Shown here: in pieces, positions 33,524 to 44,878 of the stretch
Numbering within the stretch: the first letter of the stretch is position 1
How the letters are laid out: the number at the start of each line of letters is the position of its first letter
Source of the DNA: Ectocarpus siliculosus
Lineage: Eukaryota; Sar; Phaeophyceae; Ectocarpales; Ectocarpaceae
Length of the DNA: 64,000 nucleotides
Assembly (NCBI GenBank): GCA_000310025.1
Contig: FN649728.1
Coordinates: forward strand, 5,564,761 to 5,628,760
Reading direction: 5' to 3'
Position numbers and translations under genes: made by a program
The notes under the pieces: model-generated
What the model was told of the DNA's origin: nothing
Database searches by the model: none
What the model saw: the letters and a program-made list of their open reading frames with translations, nothing else

Positions 33524-35794
33524 ACTCTTGCGTGCAAACCGACCGCAACGGATTTTAGTATTAAACGGTGCTCCTGTAGTAGAAATGGAAAATATACTTC
33601 AAGTAAAGATGGCACCAACATGTTGTTAATCAGACAATAACACAACAATGGTAGACAGCGTGCGCCAGTCGTCTCGAACGCGACGGGGACACTGTAGCTG
33701 TGCCAGTAACATAATCTCTCCACCTCGGTAGTTAGTCGTATTTATACGGATGTAGGGCTGCAATAGAAACACCCCGCCAAAGCGCCGCTACCGTAGTTGG
33801 AGGCACGCCAACTTGGGCGCGCACTTAATTGTTGTTGGAGGAAGTGTATGCACAAGACATGGGTAGGCCTCGTAAATAGCCTCCCGTGCAGTTTACACAT
33901 TGAGCCGTGGATTTCCGGTATATCCAGATATCTAAAGATCAGGAGGTGTTCGTTGATCTTGGGTGTGTATCAGTGTGCGTTTCACCGGTGGTCATGGTTA
34001 TCTACACAGCAGCAGCAGTGCCCGCGGTGCAAAAGGAACAGATTGTCGCAACTGCTGCTTGCCTCTCTGCTGGTGGGTGGTGGCTCTGATGCGGGCTGCT
34101 TTGAGATTTCCCGACGATATTATGATTGCACGCATCTCCACCGGCGGGTGGGCGCCTCCTTGCTGCAAGTTTCATTCTCTTGTTGCCGATGACGCGGGCT
34201 TGCGATAACCGGCATCTCACCACCGGGGTAATAGGTGCCGGCTTCAAAGAATATTGTTCTGCTTGTGCATGTGTGTAGACGACAGCAGCAATAGATGTGC
34301 TGTAACACCGACAAGATGAAGTGGGACTAAATGGCACGCGCCCTCCCCCTCCCGAAAAGATGGAGGGGCATATTATGACCCGCAACACCACATAGTGCGG
34401 TACACCCGCGAGGAAGGAACAAATTCTTGGCAGACGCGCCGGGCCAGCGCAACTATTGTTTCCAGGGCGGGGGGACTACAAACCCCGAGTAAGCTGCTGG
34501 GCCACGCGCGCAAACAGCGCGCGCGGATCTGTTGTATGGTGCATATTTACTTCAAATTAACGCGTGAAGGACATATTCAACTCTTTGCTTACAGAGCGGG
34601 AGGAGATAAGAATATATACCCAAACGCGGGGCACAACACATCACCGAACCAGCCTCACAGCAAGCGGCCGGCGCCTGTCTGTGCTTCACAAAAGCGCCTC
34701 TGTATATCTGTCGCGCGCTTTCCGTGCTCGCGCACCTACTGCTCAAGTAACGGATACCGGACACACACATGTTCGGTGTGGATATGGGTCGCGGTGGAGT
34801 GTCGTCTTCGGTTGGTTGGAGAGGGCGAAAGGGCGTGTGCATATCATATGCGCATATAAACATTAAATAGAAAGGCGGAGCGGAAAAAAAGCAGAGATTC
34901 GTTTTGCTTACGTACGTTGTATTTAGTGTGGTACTGCTGTAGTGTGTAGGTGACGACCGACCAACACGTCTGAGAGGCAAAAAAACTCCGCACTTCAAAC
35001 AGGAGAGTGAGGCGTGGGTACCCCCTACAGGCACCTCCCTCCCAACAGCCGTGCCATCGTTGCCAGAAGACAGACCCAACAAGAAATATCGCACGCACGG
35101 CGGGGTGCGTATCCACTTTCAACCGCAGATGGATGGACACATGATGCAAAAATGTGTTTTGTGTGTGTGTTATTTTTAGCCAACAATTGTGGCCGACAGG
35201 CAGACGACGGCGGGACAGCTATGTTGCGTAAGGGCCGTGATGGTTGACAACATGGACGTGTCGCCGCTAAAGGTGCATCGCGCACGCAGGCCAGCTTCGA
35301 CCCCCGACAAGAGCCAAGCAACCATTATCCATCCCCCGCTATCGCCACGCGAAAGTGTGCAAAAGGTTGGCGCACAAGACACGCGCATAAATAGGCCGCT
35401 TACAGCATCATTACAGCTCGACATCGCGGAAATAAAAAACAGTACAACTTCTTTCTTTCCGATTTTTTTCGCGTGTCAAAAAGTTGAAGAGGTTGCACCG
35501 CACGCCATCAACAACGCCCTGTAAAACCTTTGCCAATAGCGCTCCACACGCAGGTGCGCTGCTACCGCTGAGCCCTCGGCAGTTCTGGTGGTGATGCGCC
35601 CTAATGCGTACCACGTGGATAAAAACGAAGGCGGCGAGGCCCCCTGCACAACCCAAATCATACGGGTGTATTCAGATGGTCTAACACATCTCCTGCAAAT
35701 TTCGGCACAGAAAAGGAGAGACAAAAAACAACAGGACAAGAGAGAGGGAGAGACCCACAGCAACAAACATCTTGTGCCAAAGAGAAAAAAATAC

Positions 35795-35944
35795 CTGCTT
35801 GCGCCCCGCGTCTCTCGCCTCGCGTCCGGCCCAGCGCTTCCCCCTCCCCAAGCCAGTCAGCACACCGGCGGCGGAAGCGAGCTCCTCTTCAGGCAGGTGT
35901 TGCTGGGGCACGGCACCGCTGTGTCTCCTAGACCCCTCTCCGCT
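35795..35944 (-). CDS. Possible single exon of an unrecognised minus-strand gene
   Basis: On the minus strand the segment from a CTAATAAG acceptor to a good CAG|GTATTT donor is exactly 150 bp, open in phase 0, and contains VPQQHLPEEELASAAGVLTG. A further minus frame at about 35476-35590 (HLRVERYWQRFYRALLMACG) could be another exon, but the join was not resolved. No family is recognised. Confidence 0.22.
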
Positions 35945-37134
35945 CTTATTAGACAGACCTCTTTTGGTTGGAAAAATGTGTGGGAGAGAGAACGACACTA
36001 GCTAAACGAGAGGGAGAGCTAGAGGGAGAGAGACTACTCGTTTCTGGTGAATGACTTTGTCCGACGGTTTCAAATCATGTGGTAAATCTCTTTACGAACT
36101 CCTATGATCGCGCGGAGCCCCCGGGGTTATTCTCATCACCATCATGCATTTTCAACAGCGCAGCGGCAGACACGTCACATCGCAGGGCGTGGCTTGGCAA
36201 GTGCATCTTTTTCGTCGGAAGCCGGGGTCGGTAAGAAATATGCAGTCCAGCGTGAGACGAGTTTAACATCTTGAATGCCGTGTGGGTGCCCCATGTATGT
36301 TTGGATCGTGGATTACACACATGCATGCAGAGAAAAGGACCTCTTGCGCTGCTGTTGTGGCTGTTGTGGCAGCAATGGTGGAGGTTATGCACACCCCCGT
36401 GGCTGTCGCGTTGTGTCATGCTTCAGAATTCAACAGCGGAAAACCCTTGGTACCATCGCTTGCAGGCGCCTGCAGTCATCGTGTTGGTTCACAATACATG
36501 CGTAATTGTTTGTGTAGTCTGCAGCATTCTGGCGGGAAGGGCGGCAACGTTGAACTTGCATTTTGTTCCTGGCCGAGTTGGAGAGAGGGCAGCAGCATGG
36601 CGCCCTCCGACGCCGCCTCTGGAGGGCTGTCGTGTGACGGCAACACAGGAGCCATTGGTATATCGTGCTTGTAGACCTAGTGCTGTGGTGCAGCAGTAAG
36701 CTTTATGTGCTGGGGGATCCGGCTGAAAAAGACACCCCGCGTATGCGTACACACCGCGTACTTCTGTCGCAGCGGGAACAATGCGGCCGCCACCCTATGG
36801 CTGGTGGTGCGGTTCACAGAGACACAGTGACCAACCACCCCATGGACATCGTCCTCCCTCGGGAACAACGCGACGGCGACGCTATGCAGCGCGAGAGACT
36901 GTAATCAGCATTCAATGATATTCTCCCGCAATTAGCAAGACGAGAGGAAGCAGACGCCTGACGGGCAGAAGCAGTACTGTAGCGAGTGAATGGCCGCCGC
37001 CCTTAGAGTTGTTGGCTGGGACGGCCAAGTCGCCACTCATATACTGCAGTTCTTGACCTAGAAAAATGCCCCCCCCTATGTCTCTTTTTGTTGTTGAAGA
37101 CAAACAAAGGACTGCGGAGGCGCGAACAACAAGG

Positions 37135-40100
37135 ATGGGAGCTTTCAAGGCTTGTACGTCTACACTTGCGGCGGCGGGCGCGCTGCTGCTGCTGCTGGCC
37201 GCACCCCAGAACCTCTGCGCCCGGGCCGACGTAACGGAAAGGGCCACCAAGATATCCTTCCGGGAAAAAGTCAGCCTGCCCGGGGGGAGCGGAAGCAGGT
37301 ACAGCATTGTGCGTGTCTGCTATTAGCATCGACCGCGCTAACCGGCTGACCATTGAAATGGACGTCCGTCGTGCGATTGAAAACACCGAAGAGTGTGTAT
37401 GCGTGTCCCTTTCGTTCGATAGAAATAGACCGCGCTAACCGGCCGGCCCATGCACATAGGTCAGTCTTGGTGAGGTTGAAAACAGAAGGCGCTTCTAAAC
37501 TACCAAGGCTGGCAGTGGGTGTGGATGTGTGTGTGTCTTTTTTATTAGCATCGACCGCGCTAACCGGCTGACCAATGAAAAGACGTCAGTCTTCGTGCGG
37601 TTGAGACACATGTGTGTGTGTTTTTTAGCGAGCATCAACTTGTGTGGATACGGTACCATCACACTCTTCCAGGCGTTTTCGTCTTCTTGCATGTTTGTTA
37701 GCATGCCCGAATCGAATCGTGACTCCCGCGCTTTCCCTCTCGTTGGCTCCTGCTGTTTTCTCCACTCTCATCTCTCTCTCTGGTGACTCATGTATCTCGT
37801 CTTCCCATTTTCCCAAGCTGACTGGTGTCTTTCTTCCTCCACTGCTTCGTCTTTTGTCTCCCCCGCCTCGCTGCATTTCTCCTCACGGGCGGGCTGGGTC
37901 CGGCTGGCTGCGCCTGCTCTGGCGTGTGATACCGGGCAAAATTAATTTAGCCTTATGGGGACTGGGGTAAGAGTGAAGAAGATCGGGCCCGCGGGGGTGA
38001 AGGTTTACGCCGTCGGGCTTTACGTGGACGAGAAGGCGGCCGCCAAGGAGCTCGAGGTTCACAAGTGAGTCTTTTGGCGGGGGGGGGGGGGGGGGGTACT
38101 CATGTAAACGCATGCCGTAGGCGTTAGGCCATTGACTTCGCATGATGTGACGGAGTGATATGACGGGTTTTCGCCGGCCCCAGGCTATGATGAACCAGAA
38201 AATGGTCGTCGTAGTTGCGTCTGCTGTGCCCAAGCAATTATGCCATGGGTATCCGGGCTAACTAAACGGGGGGTAGGGCGTGATGTTGAAGATTGGAAGG
38301 GGCGGTGTCTATGGGTAAAGCAGGAGAGCGTCATAGATCGGGACTGCTTGGTACAACTGGTTTAAGATTTGTAATCCAGTGCCAGTACAACACAATTTTC
38401 CGAAACACAAGAATTGGAATGAGTGGGGTGGACCTGCTTGAAGAGTTCGCGGCGAGCAGCGATTCCTGTCGGAATTCCGTGCTCATATTTTTTCTGTCCA
38501 GTGTACTACACGGTTGGAGGGGTTTGGCCACTACGTGTATGTATCTCCGAGTTTATAATTGGCATCATATCCTCACAGCGATTGTCCATGGAGAAATCCT
38601 TGTTCACCACAGCCGCCTTCGCAGCAGCCGTGTTTGCACGCAACTATAACTATGGCCATCGATATTATTTTTTTGCTTTTCTGCGTACCGAACGTTCGGC
38701 GTATTAACCCCCCCCCACACACACACACACGAATTAACGGAACCGCCAGGGGCGAAGACGGAGAGTCCCTCGGAAAAAACGACGGCTTTTTCACGCGGGT
38801 GGCCAAGTCCAACTTTGAGAAGACGATGGTATGTGTGGGTCGTGATACCGGCTTGTCGTTCCGCTCTCCCTGCTGCACAGCAGTGCGGGGTGTGTGAAGT
38901 CATGCAACAACAGCAGTGTCGAGCCCATGCGGTGTTACCGTGCGGTGTTAAAGCATTATGAAACTCCCGGTGAAGTTCTTGGTATTTGAAGCCAAGTTCG
39001 GCAAATGGGGTAGCAGTGGCGAAAGATGTTCATGTTTGCCGAAAGTCTCTGTCCCTGTTGCTGTCTGTTGCGATGGCTGTAGGTTGTTGCGCTGCTGCTG
39101 TTGTTTTGATCGTCTACCGTCCACGTGGTTGTTTTCGCTTGGTGTACTGACGTTGCAGCGGTTCTGGGCCGGAAGGTTGCGCCGATGTTGTAGCTGCTGT
39201 CCTCGCCGCTACTGTTGCTGTTACCTGTAGGTAATACTAGCTGTCGCGTCCCCTGGACCGACTTTGCAAATGCTCAACTGCTCCACGGCAGAGAAGAGGG
39301 ATGGTCCAAAATGGCGGTGTTGAAACCATCTCGTCCAGAACCTTCCGAAAGCGTACAGTTTGATTTGTTGACCCTCTTCGCCGCGGAGACCTCGCTTTGA
39401 AATTCGGTCCAGGGGGTGTGGTATCTTACGTCACCTACTGGTGCTGTTGCCGTTGTTTGCCCCTCCTGCGGTGACGTGTCCCCCCCCGTTACGGGCCCAG
39501 ATTCTCTTCCCCTACGATATGTACTTCGTGGTGATAAATCAATACGTGGGAGAACACGACCTTCTTCCAGAAAAATAATTCACAAGAATTTGCCGGAATT
39601 GAAGGGACGTTGATTTTTTTCGGGTGGTGCCCTCTCTCACCAGGTGCTCAAGATGGCGAGGGAGGTGGGGACGGAGAAGATGGTTAGCGCGCTCGCGGAG
39701 AGCGTCAAGCCGCGCATCTCGGGCTCCAAGAAGCCGCTCGACAGCTTTCAGGTGTGATGTGTGCGCCGCCCTCCTTCACGAGGGTTGAATATATGCTTGG
39801 TTTGGGAGGGGGCTGATCACGTTCGGGGGGGGGGGATGTTTTGTGGTGGAAGTGAGGAGGCATTTTGCCTTCTTTTGATTGTTTTTGGTGGGATGAGTGG
39901 AGCCACGCTTGAAGTATCTTTCTTTCACTTGTAGATTTTTCTCTCTGACAAGCAGCATTTTATCTCGGGCTCTGGCAGGCCTCTACAGTAGTAGCGGCTA
40001 CGGTTTAGGGGGAAATGTTTAAGAGTACGAATTTAAGAGAGCGAAATCGGCTTGTCCCGACCGAATGGGTTTCAGAGAGATTTTCTCTTAAACCGGATTC

Positions 40101-43100
40101 ATGAGAGAATTTCTCTTTATTTCTGAGACTTCCTCTTAAATCGAACATCTGGAAAACCACGTGGACATCACACAACACACACACACAGCCACAGACACCA
40201 TGCCTTGCGCAGCGGGCAGTCGATGCGCAGCTGTCCCCGACAACACGCCAGGGGCTTCAAATGGATGGGATTGGGGTTGGTTGCAGTGGTGTGCGCAGGG
40301 GATGGGCGGGGTAGGAGTGGTTCAGCGGGTGAGTGAGTGAATTTTTTCTTGGGTGCTGGTGAATCCGTAGGCTCGTGTTGTCGTTCTGGAAGAGGTGCGA
40401 GCGAGAAGCACAAGTATGTACAACTCAACGAAACTACCGAGTTCATCCACGTGCATAAAATGTACAGTAAATAGTATCGCACGACACCATGATTTATTTT
40501 CTCAACCCAGGTACCAAGTGCGAAACCACGTGCTTGGGGTTAAATGGTCGCCAACCAACAGAATGAGCGGTGTTTGGAGCTAGCCAAAGGTGCTGACGCC
40601 TGCAGCGTTACGTGACATGAATGATGCACGCTCTCCTTAACCTCTTACAGCATATTATTGGGACGAGGGGCGTCCACCATTGACGGCCTTTCGATTTTTT
40701 GCCACGATACAAGAGAATATTATCTTAAAAGCGACATATGGATTAAGATAATATTCTCTTATACCGTAGCAAAGACGGTATTAGAGAAAGCCGGATTTTT
40801 AGAGCGGGAAATTGGCTTATCCCGACGTCCGGACCCTCTCTTAAACCGTACATAACCGCTACTCCTGTATTCCTGTCTCTGTCGGCCGCTGACAGGCCTC
40901 TATTTTTGTTTTCCCGCTTCTCCCACTCCATTATTATCCGTTTAACCTCTTTTCCGCTTTTTTCTCGATGGAGGACGTTTCCACCCTTCCTTTCCTCTCC
41001 TCATCGTGTAACTCAACTCACACGCTTTGCACAGGGCTTCTTCCCTCTCTGTCTTTCACGCGTCGGACTCTCCACATGTAGTATGTACGTTCAACTTCAA
41101 CCCTCTGGAGGCGGGGCTTCTCTCAGTTCCGATTGTATTATTAATAGAGTTATTTAAAACTAAAAAACATGCATACATCCAGTGGAAGATCCCGAAAAGG
41201 GGATGAATCGAGTTTTAAAACGGCGGACACTTTTGGGCCAAAATACATGAATCGTGAACAAATCATGTTTGGGGCTCCAGAGCCCCAAGTATATACATAT
41301 TTTTTCCGAGACGATCAGACTGCTCTCTCCCTCTCCCCCTCTCCCCCTCCTGTGTCTCTCGTCTCTGATCCGCCTTGCTTCCCTCCTCTCTCGCAGCAAG
41401 CATCACCGCCAGCCCCCAAAGCTTTCGAGCACTGCCCTGACGATTTTTGTTGTGCTGCGCCTCCATATATACCGCTGCATGCTGCTGCTGCTGCTACTGC
41501 TTGCTGCTGCGACTGCTGCTGCTGCTGCTGCTGCTGCTGCACACTTATTTCCCCCCCTACCCTCTCGCTCTCTCTCTGGTGCCGTCGCGAGCAAGCACGG
41601 ACGAACGAACAGCAGTAAACAGTTCCACGGGTAGTTTATGGGCTGTCCCGTTATCTGTGGGGGAGTACGGGTAGTCCTTTCGAGTCGAGACGTCGGGAGG
41701 CTGCAGGTTGTTGTTGTTGCTGCCGTTGAGGCTGCGTGTGTGTACATGTAGGATATGTGTGTGTCTCTCTCTCTCATCTCCTCTCTCTTGTTTTTGACAC
41801 AAAATGAAGGACAACGGTTATTTTCCATCATCTGCCTGCCTGACTGAGCGGCGACCGCGACGCACCATGACACCAATATTCAATGTCAAGCTGGCGTGGG
41901 TCAGGCGTGCTCTTGGTAGAGCGCGCCTTGCCTGCTATTCGTTCACTACGTAAGCGTATGTATGCATGTCCTCACGACGTCACCACGTCATCAAAAGAGA
42001 CCCTCCGATATTGGCTGGTTTCCCCATAAGTTTGGCTGGACAACCACGGCAGCCCCCCTGCCCAACACCAGCTGGCCTGTCTTGTGTTTTCTTAATTTAT
42101 TTCCATCGCATCTCATCACCCGGGATCTTTGGAGCTTTCTGATATTTTCCGTTAATCCTTCCGCCTCGGTTCTCACATGCTACCTAATACCAAATGCTTC
42201 ACTGGTGGTTCTGTCTCTCTTGTTCGTGGAAACCGGACGAACCGGTCAGCGGACGCCTCAGTCGATCTGGCACGGCTAATAATGGTTCATAGCGCTCTCG
42301 GCGAGCCCGCTCATCATCTCCATCTCGAGCGGACACTAAGATTACGTACTATTACAGCGGTATACGCCAACACATAAGTCCTTCCTTTTTTCACGTGATA
42401 GGCGGCACTTCTTCTGACTCTCTCTGCGCTCTCCGCGGTGCCTCTCGCCTCTTGCCGCTTCTGGCTGCTGATGACGCCAGCATAGCAGTATACAGCGGTA
42501 GCTCCAAAGATTTGGTCGGTTTGTTGCTCAACCCTTTCTAGCCGGCGCCGCTCATTTCAGTTGTGTGGCTCAAGTACGTTTGGGACAACACCAGTCAATG
42601 TCATGTGGCAGAGCAATCATATTTCATCTCCGCACTCCGCATGTATGCATGTAGTTGGCGAGGTCGAGGTCTATTGAGCGGGGCGGCGAATGCTGCCAGA
42701 CCACTTTGTATGTATGTAAATCTTAATCTTTTGAGTGCGCGAAAAAAGTCGCGAATTGGTCCCTCTCCGATTGTGCGTTCGCATGGTTGTCGCCTTGAAT
42801 TTTCGACCCTTTTTCGCGGCACTTTTTGCAGTAAAACACCCTCCATAGGGTTGGTCGAAACTGGCCGAGGTCTGAGGAGACCACCCACTACTACTCTTCT
42901 AAACACACCGTCTCAGCTCCGTCCCTGCATTGTAGGGATGCGAGGTCAATGGTCTAACGACTGCATGCGTTTACATGAGTGCCCGCCCCTCCCCCCTACA
43001 CGTTTCAGGACATTTTGCTGAAGGCCGTGGGAAAGGAGGGAGCGGCGAAGAAGGGCATGCAGTTCGGCTTCGTTTGCAAGCCGGGGGCGCTGTGCGTGAG

Positions 43101-44878
43101 CGTCAACGGGAAGGACGCTGGCACGATCAAGAGGTAGGTGTGGGAGATGTCGTAGATTCATGTCGCGATTGCGGTGCCCATGTATCCCGCACATACCACA
43201 CCCCTATTTTACAACATGGTTGTCGTCGTTCTTACAACAGAAAATGGTACCGTGTTTGTGGCGTCACCTTCGAAGGGGGGCCCTACAGCCACTCGCTGGT
43301 GGGTCTGTTGTAGAGGACCTTTTTGGAGTGTGTATGAAGCAGGTAGCACATGGTCTTGCCGCCCATCACGCGGAGTGCTGTTCTTTGCCCCCCCCCCCCC
43401 CTTTGACTCCCCCCACTCGGTGTTTGCCATCGGGATTGGGTTTTCGTCGCTTGGCAACGACGTTGTAAAAGAAGCCAATTCACTTCGTGAACTCGGCAAC
43501 CAGGTTACCGTTTTTTTTTTTTTTACCTCGTTTTTTTTTTTTTTGGCGGTAACCATAATGGTGGTCGAGTAGATCATGTTGTGCGGGGTCGAGAAACCTC
43601 ACTCCGCGCAACGGGGGATGATCGCACCACGTTGTGTTAAAATGGTCAAGCTTCCTCGAGGCAGTTACACCGTGCTTACAACTGTCTCTGGAAGTGAAAG
43701 CACCAGAAAATAAATTAAGTCATACGTAGCTGTCATCCGTACGCAAGGAAGTAAGCACAAGATGCCGAACGCCCTTAGCAGGATGCAGCTCACCCTTCAT
43801 GCGACTCGCCAAATACCTCACGGCGCTTCGCGCTTGGTGATGTGAGAGCCTGGTCCAGTGAGAACCCGGCGTGCTCCGTCCCGGCTTTGTAGGGATGCGA
43901 GGTCAATGGTCAAAGGATTACGGCATCCAGGATTAGGGGTCCCCCCCCCCCCCCCCCCCTTTGAGGTTGTGGGCTTCGGTCCTAGAGTGGATACCCGAAA
44001 GGATTTCCACCTGACGCACATGAGCAGTTTGTACTTTGACGTGTATCACACACGAGTCGGCGTTTTCGCTGTGGTGGTGCGCCTGCTTTGTACGAGCACG
44101 AAGCGGATGTAGCTACTTTTTGTTGTGCGTAACGAACGTGACACGTGTGGCTCGCCGGGATACTCAATCAACCCATCGGAGTACATCCCCCCCCTTTGAG
44201 GTTGTGGGCTTCGGTCCTAGAGTGGATACCCGAAAGGATTTCCACCTGACGCACATGAGCAGTTTGTACTTTGACGTGTATCACACACGAGTCGGCGTTT
44301 TCGCTGTGGTGGTGCGCCTGCTTTGTACGAGCACGAAGCGGATGTAGCTACTTTTTGTTGTGCGTAACGAACGTGACACGTGTGGCTCGCCGGGATACTC
44401 AATCAACCCATCGGAGTATCTGGCTTGGCACATCAAACGGAAGGATGATGACGAGCCTCTGGTTCACGCTTGTGAACCTTGTCCTTGGCCGGCGAAAAAC
44501 TGGTTTATCTCTTTGGTCCCGGCATTGTAGGGACGCGAGGTCTATTGTCTACCGACAACGGCATGCGTCTACATGAGTGCACACACATACCCCTTCGTAT
44601 CGATAGGATAGGGGACACATTCTTGGGCCACCTTTGGCACAAAGATATGGAGCGATTGGCCATGCGTGATCGGTCCTCCGTCCTCCCGGGGACGAGTGGG
44701 CTATGGTGTAACAACCAAGGCATGCGAAACATGAGTACTCCCCCCCCCCCCCCCCTGTTTCTTTTCCAGCGGGCCGCTTTCGAGCGCGATGGTTGACGTC
44801 TACCTCGGGAAGAAGGCAGTCTCCCCCGGAGCAAAGAAGGCTTTCGCCACGGGTGTTGCGGCCCTTCTGGAGCGTTAG
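37135..44878 (+). CDS. Chalcone-isomerase-fold protein with signal peptide, complete, 6 exons, 232 aa
   Basis: Exons: 37135-37298, 37951-38064, 38750-38828, 39644-39751, 43009-43133, 44770-44878; every join keeps phase. The chosen ATG has A at -3 and G at +4 and opens a signal peptide (MGAFKACTSTLAAAGALLLL) ending near NLCARADVTE; in-frame ATGs at 37066 and 37078 would add 27 or 23 residues and bury it. After KISFREKVSLPG come GTGVRVKKI and VKVYAVGLYVD, the hallmark strand of the chalcone isomerase fold. Then GFFTRVAKSNFEKTMVLKMA, the GMQFGFVCKPGALCVSVNG segment and SSAMVDVYLG with a C-terminal helix follow, in the family order. The superfamily includes true isomerases and fatty-acid-binding relatives; brown algae lack a classical plant flavonoid route as far as I know, so a non-catalytic lipid-binding role is at least as likely. 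Introns are packed with repeats. Confidence 0.93.
37322..37612 (+). repeat. Three copies of the CCGCGCTAACCGGCTGACC repeat (CHI intron 1)
   Basis: Units at about 37325, 37424 and 37546, each with ACCGCGCTAACCGG followed by C-rich/A-rich linker and GTCAGTCTT or GTCCGTCGT. The first begins about 25 bp after the exon 1 donor. Confidence 0.8.
38079..38190 (+). repeat. G-tract element, left-end fragment beside the CHI exon 2 donor
   Basis: A run of 18 G (38079-38096), then GTACTCATGTAAACGCATGCC, GCCATTGACTTCGCATG and GACGGGTTTTCGCCGGCCCCAGG, a diverged left end of the element at 9431. The G tract begins 14 nt after the exon 2 border. Confidence 0.8.
39229..39460. mobile_element. CCGTAGGT-family MITE, copy 2 (CHI intron 3)
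   Basis: The left end has TGTAGGT..CCCCTGGACCGA; the right end is TCGGTCCAGGGGGTGTGGTA followed by TCTTACGTCACCTAC. The interior has TTGAAACCATCTCGTCCAGAA and CCTTCCGAAAGCG, matching the copies at 22025 and 47995. Confidence 0.75.
39988..40864. mobile_element. ~880-bp element with AGTAGCGG..GGTTTA terminal repeats (CHI intron 4)
   Basis: The left end AGTAGCGGCTACGGTTTA pairs with the right end TAAACCGTACATAACCGCTACT (a 4-nt insertion in the right copy). Subterminal blocks GCGAAATCGGCTTGTCCCGAC and GCGGGAAATTGGCTTATCCCGAC sit near each end in direct orientation. AGAGA-rich segments and the hairpin at 40711-40760 lie inside. No coding frame; assigned as non-autonomous on structure only. Confidence 0.6.
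40711..40760. repeat. Perfect 17-bp AT-rich hairpin
   Basis: Arms AAGAGAATATTATCTTA (40711-40727) and TAAGATAATATTCTCTT (40744-40760), loop 16 nt. It lies inside the element at 39988-40864. Confidence 0.9.
41478..41545 (+). repeat. (CTG)n microsatellite (CHI intron 4)
   Basis: Interrupted CTG/TGC triplet run with a TACTGC break, about 20 triplets in all. Confidence 0.8.
42925..42996 (-). repeat. G-tract element end fragment abutting the CHI exon 5 acceptor
   Basis: Reads CCCTGCATTGTAGGGATGCG, AGGTCAATGGTCTAACGAC, GCATGCGTTTACATGAGTG and a C-rich run ending at 42996. Only TACACGTTTCAG (12 nt) separates it from exon 5, so the C-rich edge serves as the pyrimidine tract. Confidence 0.8.
43388..43959 (-). 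repeat. G-tract element, full reverse copy B (CHI intron 5)
   Basis: The complement of copy A: starts with 14 C, has GGCAACGACGTTGTAAAAGAAGCC, the GGTTACCG..CGGTAACC hairpin with T-rich loop, ACCGTGCTTACAACTGTCTC, GTCATACGTAGCTGTCATCC, CGGCGTGCTCCGTCCCGGC and AGGTCAATGGTCAAAGGATTA, and ends in 19 C. Confidence 0.9.
43959..44418 (+). repeat. 225-bp direct tandem duplication
   Basis: 43959-44183 and 44194-44418 appear identical over 225 bp (both from CTTTGAGGTTGTGGGCTTCG to CAACCCATCGGAGTA), at a 235-bp period, separated by CATCCCCCCC. Each copy starts directly after a C tract. Identity this high means either very recent duplication or an assembly artefact. Confidence 0.9.
44515..44755 (-). 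repeat. Two G-tract element end fragments, one abutting the CHI exon 6 acceptor
   Basis: 44515-44585 has GGCATTGTAGGGACGCGAGGT and CGGCATGCGTCTACATGAGTG. 44690-44755 is more decayed: GGCATGCGAAACATGAGTAC then a run of 16 C. TGTTTCTTTTCCAG (14 nt) separates that C run from exon 6. Confidence 0.75.

Larger units (their letters stand above)
29045..37134. other. 8-kb spacer between the G-alpha start and the CHI-fold gene
   Basis: The first few hundred bases are the G-alpha promoter side and contain CAG-rich stretches (29399-29430, 29595-29625) but no clear core motif. Weak coding-like segments exist at 32856-33044 (+) and 35795-35944 (-), listed separately. 30710-30755 is an (ACT/CTA)n microsatellite; 32547-32565 is a GA run. 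31258 carries a piece of the 11537 MITE family. 33473-33523 is a hairpin. 29700-30700 and 33700-35400 show nothing I can name. Confidence 0.45.

Noticed and set aside
38590-38660. Candidate CHI exon reading SMEKSLFTTAAFAAAVFAR
   Set aside because: Its reading frame cannot be joined to exon 2 in phase, whereas exon 2 joins directly to 38750 and gives the expected family sequence.
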